NCBI GenBank assembly: GCA_018343915.1
Contig: JABRWF010000005.1
Location: forward strand, 1,647,001-1,711,000
From: Agroathelia rolfsii
Lineage: Eukaryota; Basidiomycota; Agaricomycetes; Amylocorticiales; Amylocorticiaceae
Length of the DNA: 64,000 nucleotides
Direction: 5' to 3'
Shown: positions 1 to 12,462 of the stretch, one piece after another
Layout: every line of letters begins with the position of its first letter
Numbering within the stretch: position 1 is the first letter of the stretch
The notes under the pieces: model-generated
What the model saw: only the letters and a program-made list of their open reading frames with translations
Databases searched by the model: none
Told to the model about the DNA's origin: nothing
Position numbers and translations under genes: made by a program

Positions 1-892
1 GCGAGCAAAGTGGGCTCTGATCGGCTCTGCTAGCATTTATTTATTATGAACACAGTATTTATCTCCAGGCTGGGCATCTCAACCAGAAGCCCTTCCTTGC
101 TCCATGATAAGGAAGATGAATGGATTCTAGCACCAACGTTCGCTTATGTATGGCTCGGCGCGTACTCAGCGAACGCGCCAAGCGTGTACCCAATCCCTCC
201 TCGGGAGACAAGGATTGTAGTACAGGATGCGATAAATGAAAATACTTCCCCACAACCATGTAGCGTCATAGTGATTCAAATAATGGAAGAAGTCACCCTC
301 TATATTACGAAGAGATCATGTATGTACGTAAGATGGCGTGCAGGTGATTATAAACTGAGTTATTATGGACCTGAAGGTGCATGCACATGAGCTGACATGT
401 TGGAAATATGACTTTGAAGGAGATTCAAGCCGATGTTGTCTAGAGGATACTCCGAGTACATCTTCCCAGAACACATGGCAATGACTTCCATCTCATCCCT
501 ACTGCTGTTGGGCAGTTACCACTACCTGCGCTGCCAGCGCCAGTACTCTGTCAACGTCCTTCTAACATAGTGTAATTTGAAATCAGCTTGCTTATATGTG
601 TCTAGACTAAGGATCCGATCCCTCTCGCACATCCACATATCCAAAAAAGATAGATCACCAATGCATGCCAGCAATCCTATACTAGTGGACGTGCTGGCAG
701 AAGCCAAGGACGGATGATCGGAAGCAAAAGAGAGATGGCGAAATGACGGCGGGCGCAGCTCACGTGCGACGAGGTCATTTCTTCCATCGCTAACCGCGTT
801 GCAGCAAAGCACTACTACTTCTATAATTCTGCCACGACACCAACGCCAGTTATAATCATACACCCACACTCTTTACCATCTTACTTACCACC
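1..892. other. No gene recognised; upstream region of VRG4
   Basis: Open frames here are short and their translations resemble no family I know. A CACGTG (E-box type) hexamer lies at 761-766, about 130 nt before the VRG4 start. The last 60 nt before that ATG are pyrimidine-rich, as is common just upstream of fungal starts. Confidence 0.5.
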
Positions 893-2458
893 ATGTCGCA
901 CCAGAACGATAATTCCAAGGAGTCAGAACAGGACGTTGTTGAGCTCAGGAAAGCCCTTGCTACAGGCTCTGCACACACCAAAGACAATGGGACCGTGTTA
1001 CAGACCCAAATCACCTCGGTGCTCGCCTACTGTGTAGCCTCTATTCTGATGACGGTCGTAAACAAGGTCTGTCTACGCTGTCGTCAACATTGGAATTCAA
1101 ATTCTCAATATCAAGTTATCCACCGACTCCGATTCATTCTCTTTGTGTATAGTATGTCGTCTCTGGTGCCAACTTCACCATGACATTTCTCCTGCTCGCG
1201 ATCCAATCATCCGTCTGCTCTGCCTGTGTCCTTCTCGTCAAACGATTGGGGATCATTTCGTTCCGAGACTTTGATATGGCAGACGCCAAGGCCTGGTTTC
1301 CAATAAGTGCGATGCTTGTCGCAGTCATCTATACTGGCAGCAAGAGTCTGGTATATCTCCATTAGCTCGATATCAATACCTCATCTACGAAACAACTCAT
1401 GGTACTGCATACATAGCAATTCCTCACAATACCCGTTTACACAATTTTTAAAAACCTGACGATTATACTGATCGTACGTCCCCACTCTCGGAGAATTTCT
1501 CCGATTGTCATTTAATTTTGACTCATATCGACAGGCATACGGCGAGGTCATCTGGTTTGGTGGTAGGGTTACAGGTCTTACACTCATATCCTTCATCCTC
1601 ATGGTATACCAACACAAGCATGCACTCATTATTTCAATTTGACCCATTCCCGTTATCACTAGGTCATCTCCTCCATCGTTGCTGCCTACGCGGATGTTTC
1701 CTCCGCTACCAAAATCGCAATATCCTCTTCGTCCGCCGACCTTTCACTATCTACGTCGCTCTCTACGCTCAATGTGGGCTACATTTGGATGGCACTCAAC
1801 TGCCTCGCATCGGCAGCATACGTGCTTTCCATGCGCAAGCGTATCAAGAGCACAGGGTTCTCCGATTGGGACTCCATGTTCTACAACAATCTGCTGAGCA
1901 TACCTGTTCTTATCGTCTTCTCCTTCCTCGTTGAGGACTGGGGCACGGCGAGCCTCGAGGCAAACTTGTATGTTCAGCCTCACATGTTAATCTTTGAATA
2001 ACAGCTCAATTAAACATTCCTTTTTCAATTAATGTAGCCCCGCAGAGACGCGCAACTTCCTGCTATTCGCCATCGCATTCTCAGGCGCAGCAGCCGTGGG
2101 CATATCCTACACCACTGCCTGGTGCGTACGCGTCACGAGCAGTACAACATACAGGTAAGACATCAAGTTCCTTTTTTTCTTCTCTAATCCACACCCGCTC
2201 ACCAAACACCTCTCTCTCTTTTTTCCTCTTCTTCTTCATAATAGCATGGTCGGTGCACTGAATAAACTCCCCGTGGCCGCCTCGGGCTTGATCTTCTTCA
2301 ACGATCCAGCGACAACGGGAAACGTGAGTGCGATTGCGCTCGGCTTCTTTGCAGGACTCGTCTACGCCGTCGCCAAGAACAACCAGAAGAAAGCCGAGGC
2401 CGCCGCTGCATTGCGCGAGGGCAGCGGCGGCGTGCTTCCCATGACCAATAGGCGATGA
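893..2458 (+). CDS. VRG4: GDP-mannose transporter, Golgi
   Basis: Exchanges cytosolic GDP-mannose for GMP across the Golgi membrane and so feeds mannosylation of proteins and sphingolipids. Exons: 893-1066, 1153-1350, 1417-1473, 1535-1603, 1663-1967, 2038-2154, 2245-2458, giving 377 aa, the usual length for fungal Vrg4/GMT proteins. After a hydrophilic N-terminus of about 45 residues the protein is a run of hydrophobic helices of the drug/metabolite (nucleotide-sugar) transporter fold. The two substrate signatures are present: FYNN at about 239-242 and GALNK at about 310-314. The conserved stretch [11 protein letters not shown] is encoded by the 57-nt third exon, which fixes introns 2 and 3. 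The ATG at 893 is preceded by ACC and a pyrimidine-rich leader. Family assignment is firm; transport activity is inferred from the motifs. Confidence 0.95.
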
Positions 2459-4182
2459 AATCGCATTTTTTTTTTTTTTTGGTTGACAAGACGTGTTTTT
2501 GGAGTCGAGGTGATATATCGATTTCAGGTTTTGGTTTTTTTTTCTTTTGGTTGGGCTTGGTGGTATGCTCTGGAGCATCTCCGAGGTCACATATTTGTTG
2601 TCAAAAATGGGCATTTTGTTGGCTTGTCCTCAGGGCCATTCAAGCAGGAGGATATGTTTTAATCCTATTTAATGTTTTTCATGTGACCATACACGTCCTC
2701 CCAATTTCTTCTTTTTTGATTTGTATTACTATCATTTTTCTTTTATACTAGGAAGATTAACTCTCGTTTCTTTCTTTTCATATTTACATTGCTTGCATAG
2801 AAATATAGCAAAAGCCAAAATAAATAAAATAAAGTGATTAACATATGTGTAGGAGTGAAGTTGATCTCGATAAACGACAGAAGCATAGATTATCTTGAGC
2901 TCGAGGCCATCCTCAGTCGCACAGCGAATAATCGGATTCTAACCCGCAACAAACTACTAGACTTATTCGAACCCATCAAGTTGATAATTATGATCCTAAA
3001 GCCTACTATCAAAGAAGAAAAAGATAACAATTTCATAACGAATTGGGTATCAATACTACCGATGTTTAGTAGTAAGTAGTAAATAACTAGTAAGAATTTC
3101 TTTTTATTCGAATTCGTCCTAACTAGTGATTATAACAGACTGCTACTCAAATGCGATCAAAATTCATAATAAGAAAAAGGTAAGAACGGCAAGAATTCGT
3201 TGATGGTGGTGGTGCACGAGTAAATGGATGGAATGGAATAGGAGGGGGATGGCGATAACTTGATAAAACGACATAATGTGGGAGTGTGCAAGGGAGAGCA
3301 AAAGACCCGAGAGAAAAGGGGAAGAGAAATAGACAGACGATCCATCCAAGGATATTTTCGAGGGGAACACATATTTTAAGTTGGTGAGAGACGAGGTAAA
3401 CAGTAGGGATATAACGGGAAGGTGGATGAATAGGGAGGTGGTGGTGGCAGATATGAGATGATGGCGTTGAGAAAGGGATAGAGGAATAGACATAAAAAAT
3501 GCAAATGATACAAGGGGGGATATTTGAGTGGAGAGGGGGGGGGGAAGTGTTGCTCACGTGTACAAGCCGAAATTTTGAGGGGGAAAAGGGTCATGAATGG
3601 ATGAATGAATAAAAGAAATCCAAGAACAAGGTTGGAAATTCAAAATTCGGGATTCGATGGATAGAATGGAAGAAAAAAAGGGTGAGTGGCATGCAATTGA
3701 ATGTAATAATTATTAATGGCAATGGGGGCTGAGGGCTGAGGAGACCATGGGATGATGGGAATGAGAAATAGACACACAAAATTGAATGGGAGGGGGAAAG
3801 AAAAGTCGAAGGGGCATGGGCGGAAATGAAACAGAAGGAAAGAGAAAAAGGGAACCCTGAGTAGTAGGATACAACATAGAGAAAGAACACAACACCGTCA
3901 ACAAAAAAGAAGTCGATGAAGGAACTGGCGTAATATAACATGGTCTCAAGAGCAAGACAAAAAATGACAACATCATAAAGAGAGACAAGAAAGGAAAAAG
4001 TGGGAAGGGGGTGGGGGAAAGGTATGGATGCATGATTATAACACAAGCAGAAAAGAATCAAACCGAGAAAAAAGAAGTCGCAATACATTAGCATTGCACA
4101 TGATGGTCATCCAGCTTCCCCAAAAAAGACCGATGACCACAAGTTTTGGTTTGGTTTAGTTTCGAATTGGAGTTTTTTTTTT
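2459..4182. other. Tail-to-tail intergenic region, purine-rich on the + strand
   Basis: Lies between the 3' ends of VRG4 (+) and the Ifh1-like gene (-). The first ~650 nt are T-rich and AT-rich, as expected of a 3' UTR and terminator. From about 3140 to 4120 the + strand is visibly dominated by G and A. This creates long minus-strand frames rich in Phe, Ser and Pro that I treat as artefacts. No gene is recognised. Confidence 0.6.
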
Positions 4183-7100
4183 TCATAGGTTCAACGGCGG
4201 CGGCGCCCCCATCGATCCCATACGCTGCACGGCACCCGTACTGCGCGACTTCATATTCGGATAATGCTGATGATGGTGGTGATTAAAATGATGATGTTGC
4301 TGATGATGATGTTGGTGCGGATACGGATTGCGATGCGCCGTGCCAGCAGGGGCGAGTGCCTTGCGCTTCATCTTCTTCTCGCGCCTCAGCTCCTTGCGCG
4401 TCTTGTTGCTACTACCGCCCGACGACATCATTTCGAGTTGAACACTACCGCTTCCACCGCCTAACGTCGTCGGCGTCACATCCCCATCACCACCACTCCC
4501 ACGCAGAGGCAACAACATTGGCGACAATACCATCTTATTATTCATCCTCCCAGGTATCATCATCTTACTCGTCGGCGTCGGTGTCCCAGGCGCCTGCCTC
4601 GCACGCGCCCGTCGCATGCGTGCCGCGGCCCTATTGTGATACAACGCCGTACCAAACGGCGGCCGCAGCGCAAACGGGCCCTCCTGTTTTGGGTACGGGC
4701 TCTTCATCACAGACATGGCCGAGAAGCTTTCTGTGACGCCCTCCGTCGTAGCAGCGCCCGCGGCGGTGTCGCCGCCAGCCTCGCGTGCGCGTCGGAAGGT
4801 GTCGACAGGGATATGATCCCACCGGTCGAGGTCCGGGCAGGCGTTGTTGTTGTTGTTGTTGTTGTTGTTGGCGGCAGCGATAGTGGTGGCGATGGTGTGA
4901 TTGTGGTTGTTGAGAGCGTCACGCGCCTCAGGCTCGCTCGACAGGTAGGACGACGTCATGGCCTCTTGTGGGCCTGCCTCGAGCACGGACGAATGCAGGA
5001 CATCATCGAGGTCAATGGACGTGGCAGGAAGCGAGGCGGCATCGTCGGAGGGCGCAATGTGCTCCTCCGTGATGGACGAAATCGAGAGCGAGAGCGGGTG
5101 ATGGTGGCTACGGGACAACGAGAGCGAGCGACCCCGGATATCAAACTAAAGAAAGAAAGAAAGAAAGAAAAAACCAAGGGGGCGCATATATGGAATAGAG
5201 AGATAAAAAGATAAGATATGGGGGGAAAAGAGATAAGAAGTCTAGACCAAACACAAAAAAACCAAAAGAGAAAAAATACACACGTCACTGTTGTTGGTGC
5301 TGCTGCTGTATGCTCGAGGACGCGTGCGACCCCGAACGAGCCTGTAGGGCAGCGGAAGCGGCCCAGGTGTCTTGCGATCGATGATAATCCTCTCCGCAGA
5401 CGTCTCGCTCGTTGCTGTAAAACTGCCCCGCGAAGGGAATCCACCCACAGATGGTGGGCCCCTGTTCTGCTTCGCAAAGCTGCTCTCATCCGGCTCCGCA
5501 AAGTCGTCCACCGAAAACGAGAAGAAGTAGCCCCGCTTGCCTGCAATGGGCGAATCAATATTGTCGTCGTCGATACTGCCGCTCATGGTGGACCGATTCA
5601 CGCGCGGGGCCGGGCTGGCTGATGGACTGGCGATCACCAGCGGGTTGATAGTCGATACGCTGGCCGGCCAACGGAACAGTGCGAGCGCGCGCGCCGTTGG
5701 ACGGTTATGCTCGTCCACGAGCTCATCATCAGTCGTGTCACCGCCGTCTGAACAGCCATCGTCATCGAACGCCACGTCATCGTCGAGGTCGTCTACATCG
5801 TCTTCATCGCCTTCGTAATAATCCGTCATGACGACGTCATCGCTCGCCTCGATATCTGCATCTGCATCCGCCCCGGCCAGCGCGGCTGCGCGTGCCTCAA
5901 AATCGAAATCGAGCACACCGTGGCCATGCGGTGCACTTGCAGTGGTGAACACGATCTGGCCGTCCCACCCCTGCGCGATCTCGAGCCCCTCCGACCGGAG
6001 CTCGTTGGCGGCGACGACGGAGCCGATGTCGGTCTGGTACCCGTCATCGTCCGCGGCGCAGTCGGACGAGGAGGAGTCGTGCGCGCTCGAGTCGGACAGG
6101 TTGGCGAAGAAGAGGTCTGCATCGAAGCTCGACTCTTCGTCGTCGGACCAGCCCGTGGCGAGGCCAACGTAGCGCGCGCGCGGCTCCTCCCGGTCCGATT
6201 CACCATCGCCGTCCGCCGCCTCGCCTTCATCCTCGTCGTCGTCATCGTCGTCACCCCCAAGCATGTCTTGATCGTCGTTTTGGAGTTCGTCTTCCTCCGT
6301 GGTTTCGCTATCGGTGTCCATGTCGACGTCGCTAAGACCGACGCTCTTCTGGCGCGGGCGGATGATCCAGTTGTTGTTGTTCTGCAACGTATGCCGTGGT
6401 GCGTCGTCGCCAAGCAGCTCACGGCGCACACGAGCCTTGTCGTGTGGCCGCCGTTCTTCCTGTTGTACAATAAAGGTCTCTTCTTCAGCAACGACAGACG
6501 CGTCAGATTCCTCCGAAGTCAATTCTGACAATGAGGAGATGCTCGCTTCAGATTCGCTGGATAATGCCGAGGCAGGCATAAACGTTGGCAAGTGATCCAG
6601 ATGGCCGTCATTGTTGTCATTATTATTTCCACCATAGGGGATGAGATCGTCATCTTCATCACTGAAGAGCCCACTTTGAAAGACATTATTATGGCTGTCG
6701 TCCTCGGAATCGTTCACATCCCAAGGCATAGGCTTGCGCGCTCTTTTAGTCTTTTTCTTCTTGGCAGCCGCGAATTTTTTAACCGCCGTGTTTTTAGCCT
6801 TGAGGGCACGTGCTTTTCTCGTGAGGGCGTCTTTACGCGCCTGCATGGCCATGCCATATTGGGGGTAATATGAAGCCGAAGGAGAGATGTCGCGGCGGTT
6901 GGACAACAACGAAGACTTGGAAGGTTTGCTGTGGGTACTGGTGGGATGATGGTGATGACTGCTGGTGTTGTTTTTGTGACCATGATGGCTTGTGCTGCCC
7001 TTTTTCTTAGACATGGCGACGGCAAAGGGTGTAGACTGGTGATGGCTACTGGGGCCAGCAACAGCTATGGATGATGTTGATGAGGAATGATCTTGATAGT

Positions 7101-7464
7101 GTGGCTGAGAAGCAGCAGCAGCAGCAGCATCTTGATCCGAGATGAGATGCTTGAATTTTTTGAACTTGGGCAGTTTGTGTGATGGCTTGGAAGCTGGGGG
7201 CGAGCCAGTGGTATTTTTGGTGAGCATGTTGGCCGGCACGGTTAGCTTGATCTTAAGAGGGTGAGGGCGAGGGGCAGCAGCAGGCGTGGGCGCAGGACCG
7301 TCGCCATTTGGATTTAGGTTTGGACTGAGTGCAACGACGGCGACAGGAGTCAGTCTCGGTGGCGAGAGGGCTGTGCTGGAGGAGGGCGGGGGCCCACAGG
7401 TGCACTCGCCGTCGCAGACGGGGCAGATGTCGTTGTCGTCGACATCATCTTCGATAAGGGACAT
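4183..7464 (-). CDS. Large acidic low-complexity nuclear protein, Ifh1/Crf1-like candidate
   Basis: Two exons (7464-5284 and 5145-4183, intron 5146-5283) encode about 1047 aa. The N-terminus has a compact Cys cluster, C-P-V-C-D-G-E-C-T-C at about 14-23. Then come Pro/Ser/His-rich and Lys/Arg-rich (nuclear-signal-like) stretches and long Asp/Glu/Ser blocks. A conserved-looking island follows at about 590-630, with TTDDEL, ARALALFRWP and INPL. In exon 2 there is a second island, LDRWDHIPVDTFRR, near 830, and an Asn run encoded by the GTT repeat at 4843-4870. From memory these islands resemble the fungal Ifh1/Crf1 family, coactivators of ribosomal-protein genes that bind Fhl1. That assignment is an inference and could be wrong. 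It starts head to head with BFR2, a ribosome-biogenesis gene. The coding region itself is well supported by length and frame continuity. Confidence 0.7.
4843..4870. repeat. GTT trinucleotide tract (poly-Asn in the Ifh1-like protein)
   Basis: Nine uninterrupted GTT units on the + strand. On the minus strand they read AAC and encode a run of nine Asn inside the coding sequence, a likely site of length polymorphism. Confidence 0.9.
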
Positions 7465-7931
7465 GTTTGCGATGTCTATGGTATGGGAATAGGCAGGGTC
7501 GAGAGGGAATATCTGCTGTTTTTGATTTCCTGAAGTAATCGAGATGATTAGATGCGGTCAGAGGGGGGAGTGGGGGGGGGGGGTAGGGAGTGAGGGAAGA
7601 GGGCAAAAGATTGGAAGGGGGGGGGAAGAAAGAAAAGAAGGAGAGAAACGAGCAAAGAGGACAAGCGAGAGTCGGAAGCTTGGGCGACATGGCAAAATAT
7701 CATCGCTATATGGGCTCACCGGTAATACGAGACTTGGGCATGGTTTGCAAGAGAGGGACATAAGAAGATCGGCAAGATATAATCCAGTCTGGCTTGTCTT
7801 TTTATCTACTAGATAGTAAGTAGTAGTAATATGAGCACTGCTGCTGCTGCTCGTCGTCGTCGTGGCTGAGAGAAGAGCCTGACCCGGCCTGGAGCCGATC
7901 AAATTATTATCCATCTTCTCACCCGACAACC
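7465..7931. promoter_or_regulatory. Shared upstream region, Ifh1-like gene / BFR2
   Basis: 467 nt between two divergent start codons. The half nearest the minus-strand gene is G-rich on the + strand, so its 5' leader is C/T-rich; a run of G lies at about 7570-7584. No specific factor site is claimed. Confidence 0.5.
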
Positions 7932-10284
7932 ATGGCCAAACGCAGTCTGTCTCTCTCTTTTTCTTTTTCTTTTACATTACATCTAGTTTACTTATTACTG
8001 CATTGTGTAGTATCACTAGCAGACCAGCTTGCCCAGCTCGATGATGTAGCACCCCTTGGTGTGTATGTTTTTGGTTTATACATATAAACAAAGTTCTCAT
8101 CTCTCACTCTGCCTTGTTACATTTTTATTTATTTATTTTATATTATATTTATTTTCATAACTTGGTCCCGTGCCACAGATTTCGACCCGGAAGACGCCCA
8201 TATTACCGGCGATGGAGGCGAGGCAGCCCCTGTCCACAAAGACCTCTCCGCCGCCAGGGCTCACTATGTCGATGTCGGGCAAGTCACACGCTCCCTCCTT
8301 GCTACCATTCCATCCCATCTTTTTACGTGTTGCTGATCGTTTCATTTTTCCACTCGATCCGCAAACACACACACACACCAAACAGGCCTTCTGCTCTACG
8401 CAAACTCCACGACAGCATCGCAGACCCAAAATACGACGGCAGACGCATCTCACGCAAGAAGCTCTTACAATTTCAACACTATTCCGATCACAGCGAGGAC
8501 GAAGAAGAAGAGCATGGTGTCGATGGATCATCCGATAATGAACAAGAACTGATACACGAGGTCGACGACCGCGTTGATAGTCCGGCTCCTGACCATGCAG
8601 CTGACCATTCAGGCGGGGCCCAAGACCAGGGGGATTATATAGCTGACGATGACAATGGCCAGGACGCTCCTTCTTCAAGTGGCACCCAGTCGGAGTCAGA
8701 CACTACCCCACAGAGCGACGAAGAGGGTGATGAAAATGATGAATTAGAGGCAAGCGATGACGACCAGGACGGGGACGGTACCGAAGGCAATAGACAGCAT
8801 GATGATGACAACGATGATGGCGATCAAGGCATGTCCTCCGTCCTGCGCAAGGCGCGTGAGGAAGATCGCAAAAAGGGCAAAGCTGTTTCTCAGCAACTGG
8901 TAAGTGTCTTTTTTCTTGTTTGACAATAACAAGAGTCGTCAAAGCATGTTTGCGAAGGCTAATAAACTACATTACACTCACAGGCCATCTGGGACTCCTT
9001 ATTGGACGCTCGAATAAGGCTCCAAAAAGCCGTTGCGGCCTCTAATAGACTTCCTATCGTATGTACCTTGTTCTTAGGACCAAGCGTCACTGTCCCCATG
9101 ACTGATCACTCTCCAGCCCTCACGCCTGCCCGACTTTCTCTCTTCACCCGAGTCACGCGATGTCGTCGACAAACTGTTGGTAGAGGCTCTGTCCCTCTCA
9201 GAAGAGCTATGTGATTTCCAAGAGGTATGCACGCGCCAATTCAAAATAAATTGATCACATTTGATCTAATTGCTCGATCCCTGGTTAATATCAATATGTA
9301 GAAAATAATGTCCACCCAAGAATCCTTCCAGCCCCCACCAAGAAAAAAGCGCAAGATCTCACCGGACCTTGCTTCATACGAAGACATCGACTTTGACGAC
9401 GAACTTGTCGAATCAACACGCGCCGCATTTGCTCTCGAACAAGCGTAAGCCTACCGCCCATATTCCACCCGTTCCTAGCCCCTTATTTTCATTTCATTTC
9501 ATCGATTAGGTATCATCCACGCTTGCTAACAACCCTCCAAAAATGGTCCGCTAAGATCCAAGCCGTTGCGCCCTCCGTCCTACTCCCCTCGACGCGCAAT
9601 GCATTCTCAAGTCATAACAACAAATCCAGCAACGCGCCCAAATCGGCCGCGGCGCTCATAGACGAAGCACTCCTTGACGCGGACAAATTACGCGCGCGTA
9701 CACGGACCTTGCGCACCAAAGCCTCATCTTCAACAACGGGACATTATCGGATTGGCGAAGGCGACGTCCAAGAGGGAAAAGATGGAGAGGAAGAGGAGGA
9801 CATGGAAATCTTTGACGACACCGACTTCTACCAACAACTCCTCCGGGACGTGATCGACGCGAAGAGTGGTGCCAACGCAGACTGGATGGCGATCCAGCGC
9901 GAGCGCAAGGCGGCCAAGAAGAAGCAAGTGGATACCAAGGCTAGTAAAGGTCGTAAAATTCGGTGCGTCAACGTCAATCTTTTTTTTCTTCTCAGTGGAT
10001 AATTTTCTTACCGTCCTTTCTCTTTCATGTATGTATATACACCTAGGTACCAAGTACACGAAAAACTCCAAAGCTTTATGGTTCCCATTCCCGCCGCCGG
10101 TGGCTGGCACGAAGAACAGATTGACGAACTGTTCGCGTCGCTTCTTGGTGATGGCGGAGGCGAGGCGCACGATCATAATCACCATAACACCGGAGCGGCG
10201 GCGGATAATGAAGACACGAACATGACAAGCACAAACGCGTTAGTCGACCAGGCTATCGCGTTGAATGGCTTTAGGGTGTTTTGA
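7932..10284 (+). CDS. BFR2: Ribosome biogenesis protein Bfr2/AATF
   Basis: Nucleolar SSU-processome factor needed for early cleavages of pre-rRNA and 40S assembly. Exons: 7932-7944, 8011-8058, 8179-8278, 8386-8899, 8984-9058, 9117-9224, 9302-9444, 9510-9962, 10047-10284, giving 563 aa. The N-terminal family motif DFDPEDA sits in exon 3. A long Asp/Glu-rich segment covers exon 4. The AATF-Che1 region runs from about 215 to 400 ([23 protein letters not shown]). The C-terminal TRAUB domain, about 415-520, includes [13 protein letters not shown] and VPIP. The 13-nt first coding exon is inferred: it joins to [11 protein letters not shown], the usual N-terminus. The third intron (8279-8385) starts with GC (GG|GCAAGT), and only that choice keeps the [11 protein letters not shown] reading. 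Family assignment is firm; the first exon is less sure. Confidence 0.93.
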
Positions 10285-11009
10285 TAGGCACATGGACATT
10301 GCTTGATTTTGTCTGTATTTGGTCCAAATGATTCGATTTGCATTTCGTCTGTGCATACGTGTTCCATTTCCTTCCCTCCTTACACTTTTTTTTTTTTGCC
10401 AATTGAATACATTAGGCGTATTTCTGAATTCTAGCACGTCATGATTTTGATATACGTATGCTATATGTATGCATCGGTGCTCATATCACCGCCTGCATCT
10501 GGTTGGTCACCTATTCCATCTTTTTTTTCTTTTCTGGTGGTTAGTTCTGCAACCGATAACAACGGCGGCGACGAGCGGAGGAAAGACAGCATCTATAAGA
10601 AGAACACAATGCACATATGCACGTATAACCATTGCGGAGCCGGTTATTCAAGTGTTCGAGAACATCGTATTTCAGTACACTCATTGTTTTTGACAAAATC
10701 CCTAGGAGAAACTCCGTAGTCACACGACCCCCCCCCTTAAGGTCTTAAATTTCCCGTCCTCCTTTCCCCAATATTACACAACACACACATACATACATCA
10801 CACGCTCAGGCCAATGCACTCTCTTATTGGTATCAGAAGGCAGAAATAAAATTATTTTTCTACTACGTATACGATGACACCAAATAGAAGGTAGACAACA
10901 ATACGCCCAGTCAGCCAACGACTGAGGAGCAAGCAGCGTAGAGAACCGTATGTTATCTTCTATATAGTTTCTTGCCCACAGCAGCAAGCCCCTCCTCTCC
11001 CCCGTCTAT
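10285..11009. other. Tail-to-tail intergenic region, BFR2 / CYT1
   Basis: AT-rich 3' flanks with T-runs after BFR2 and a C-run at about 10728-10737. No gene or RNA gene is recognised. Confidence 0.5.
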
Positions 11010-12462
11010 TTAGTGGTGTCCCTTCTCAGCGGGTGGGCTGTAAACTGTTGATGACAAAGCAAACACAAGGCACGTGATCAGCAAACGCCCACATCACAAA
11101 GAAGCAACTAAAAAAAAATGCTGAGAGAAAATAGACGCACTGAATTTCCTGTTCTTGATCACGGTCCACTTGAAGCGCTTGACGTAGACGCTGAGCGCGG
11201 TCAGGGCCGAGAAGAGGATGACGGCCTTGAGACCGATCTTCTTGCGCTCGTCGTGTTCGGGCTCAGCGGCCCAGTTGAGGAAGGTGACGACATCCTTGGC
11301 CATTTGCGAGGTCGTCGCAGGCGTGCCTACATATCATGCGCTTAGAAACGACGAAGGTGACATGCATGCAAGCAATAACGGATATTTACCATCCTCGTAC
11401 TCGACTAAACCGTCGAAGAGCACACGGGCCATGGAGATGGCGCCACCGGGGAAGTATGGGTTGTAGTTCATACCCTCACGGATTTCGACACCAGCAGGGG
11501 GGTCGATGTAGCCAGTCAGGAGGGAGAAGATGTAGTCCTAACAGGATGGGCAAAGAGTAAGAACATATCTTCGCGACCCATTTCATATCACACAAGACTT
11601 ACAGCACCACCATGACGAGCCTTGACGATCAAGCTAAGGTCGGGTGGGAGAGCACCACCGTTGCCGGCACGTGCGGCCTCTTCATTGGGGTAAGGAGGAG
11701 GGAAGTAATCCGAGAGCTTGCCAGGACGCTTGAACATCTCGCCATCATCGTTGGGCCCATCCTCATACTCGAACTCCTCAGCGAACGCCTTGACCTCATC
11801 GACGGTGTGCGACACACCAACGAGGTTACGCCATGCAATACGATCGAGAGAGTGGCAGGCAGCGCAGACCTCACGGTAGACCTGGTATCCGCGACGGATG
11901 CTAAATGGAAAGGTAGTAATGAAGGGAAACAACGGAAAGAGAGGAGTTAGCGGAGTTTGATGTAGACATTACGCTCAGAGAAACGCGCGCGGACGAAGTA
12001 AAAACGGTAGTTTACCTGGCGTGGTCGAAGGTGTCGAGCAAACCCTTGTGGGGCCATGGGTACGCGGGCGGGTGAAGACCCTCCTCCGCGTCCTGGTTCG
12101 CGTGGACTTCGCCCAGGAATGGTACGGTTCCGTAGAGATGGGTGTACCAGGCTATTGAGCCGGCAGAGATGAGGGTAGCAGAAGCGAGTGTAACTGGCGA
12201 ATTAAGAACCGCCTGAATCGCATTCGTCAGTATGGATAGAATACGGAAGGAATATGCATGCTTTTCCTCACCTGGAAGGAGCTAGACGAAGCACTTGACG
12301 AAGCAAAGCGCACCTAAAAGTTCAGAAACAACGACGCAGAATGAGTCGTCCGGGGTAGAAATGAGCAGGAAAAATAGAGCGTACTCGTGCAGCATTGGTG
12401 CGTGCACTGGCTCTGAATGCGCCTGCGCTCTTAGCAGCGCCCAAGGGCAGCCTCGAAAGCAT
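11010..12462 (-). CDS. CYT1: Cytochrome c1, complex III
   Basis: Heme subunit of the mitochondrial bc1 complex; passes electrons from the Rieske protein to cytochrome c. Exons in coding order: 12462-12385, 12313-12272, 12212-12016, 11900-11603, 11537-11390, 11326-11141, 11044-11010, giving 327 aa. Residues 1 to about 40 are rich in Arg, Ala and Ser with almost no acidic residues, as in a mitochondrial presequence. The heme-attachment motif CAACH is at about 118-122. The heme-ligand Met lies in [14 protein letters not shown]-terminal anchor ([21 protein letters not shown]) is followed by a short tail ending in SPPAEKGHH, encoded by a 35-nt last exon. The length is usual for the family. All parts match cytochrome c1 closely. 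Confidence 0.96.

Noticed and set aside
46..390. 114-residue frame at the left edge
   Set aside because: No family resemblance, no splice partners and no typical start context.
3591..4094. 167-residue open frame on the minus strand, rich in Phe, Ser and Leu
   Set aside because: It arises from the purine-rich + strand, has no domain pattern, and overlaps other frames of the same composition.
4636..6528. Long + strand frames opposite the Ifh1-like gene
   Set aside because: Mirror frames of a codon-biased, repeat-rich coding region; the minus-strand reading explains them.
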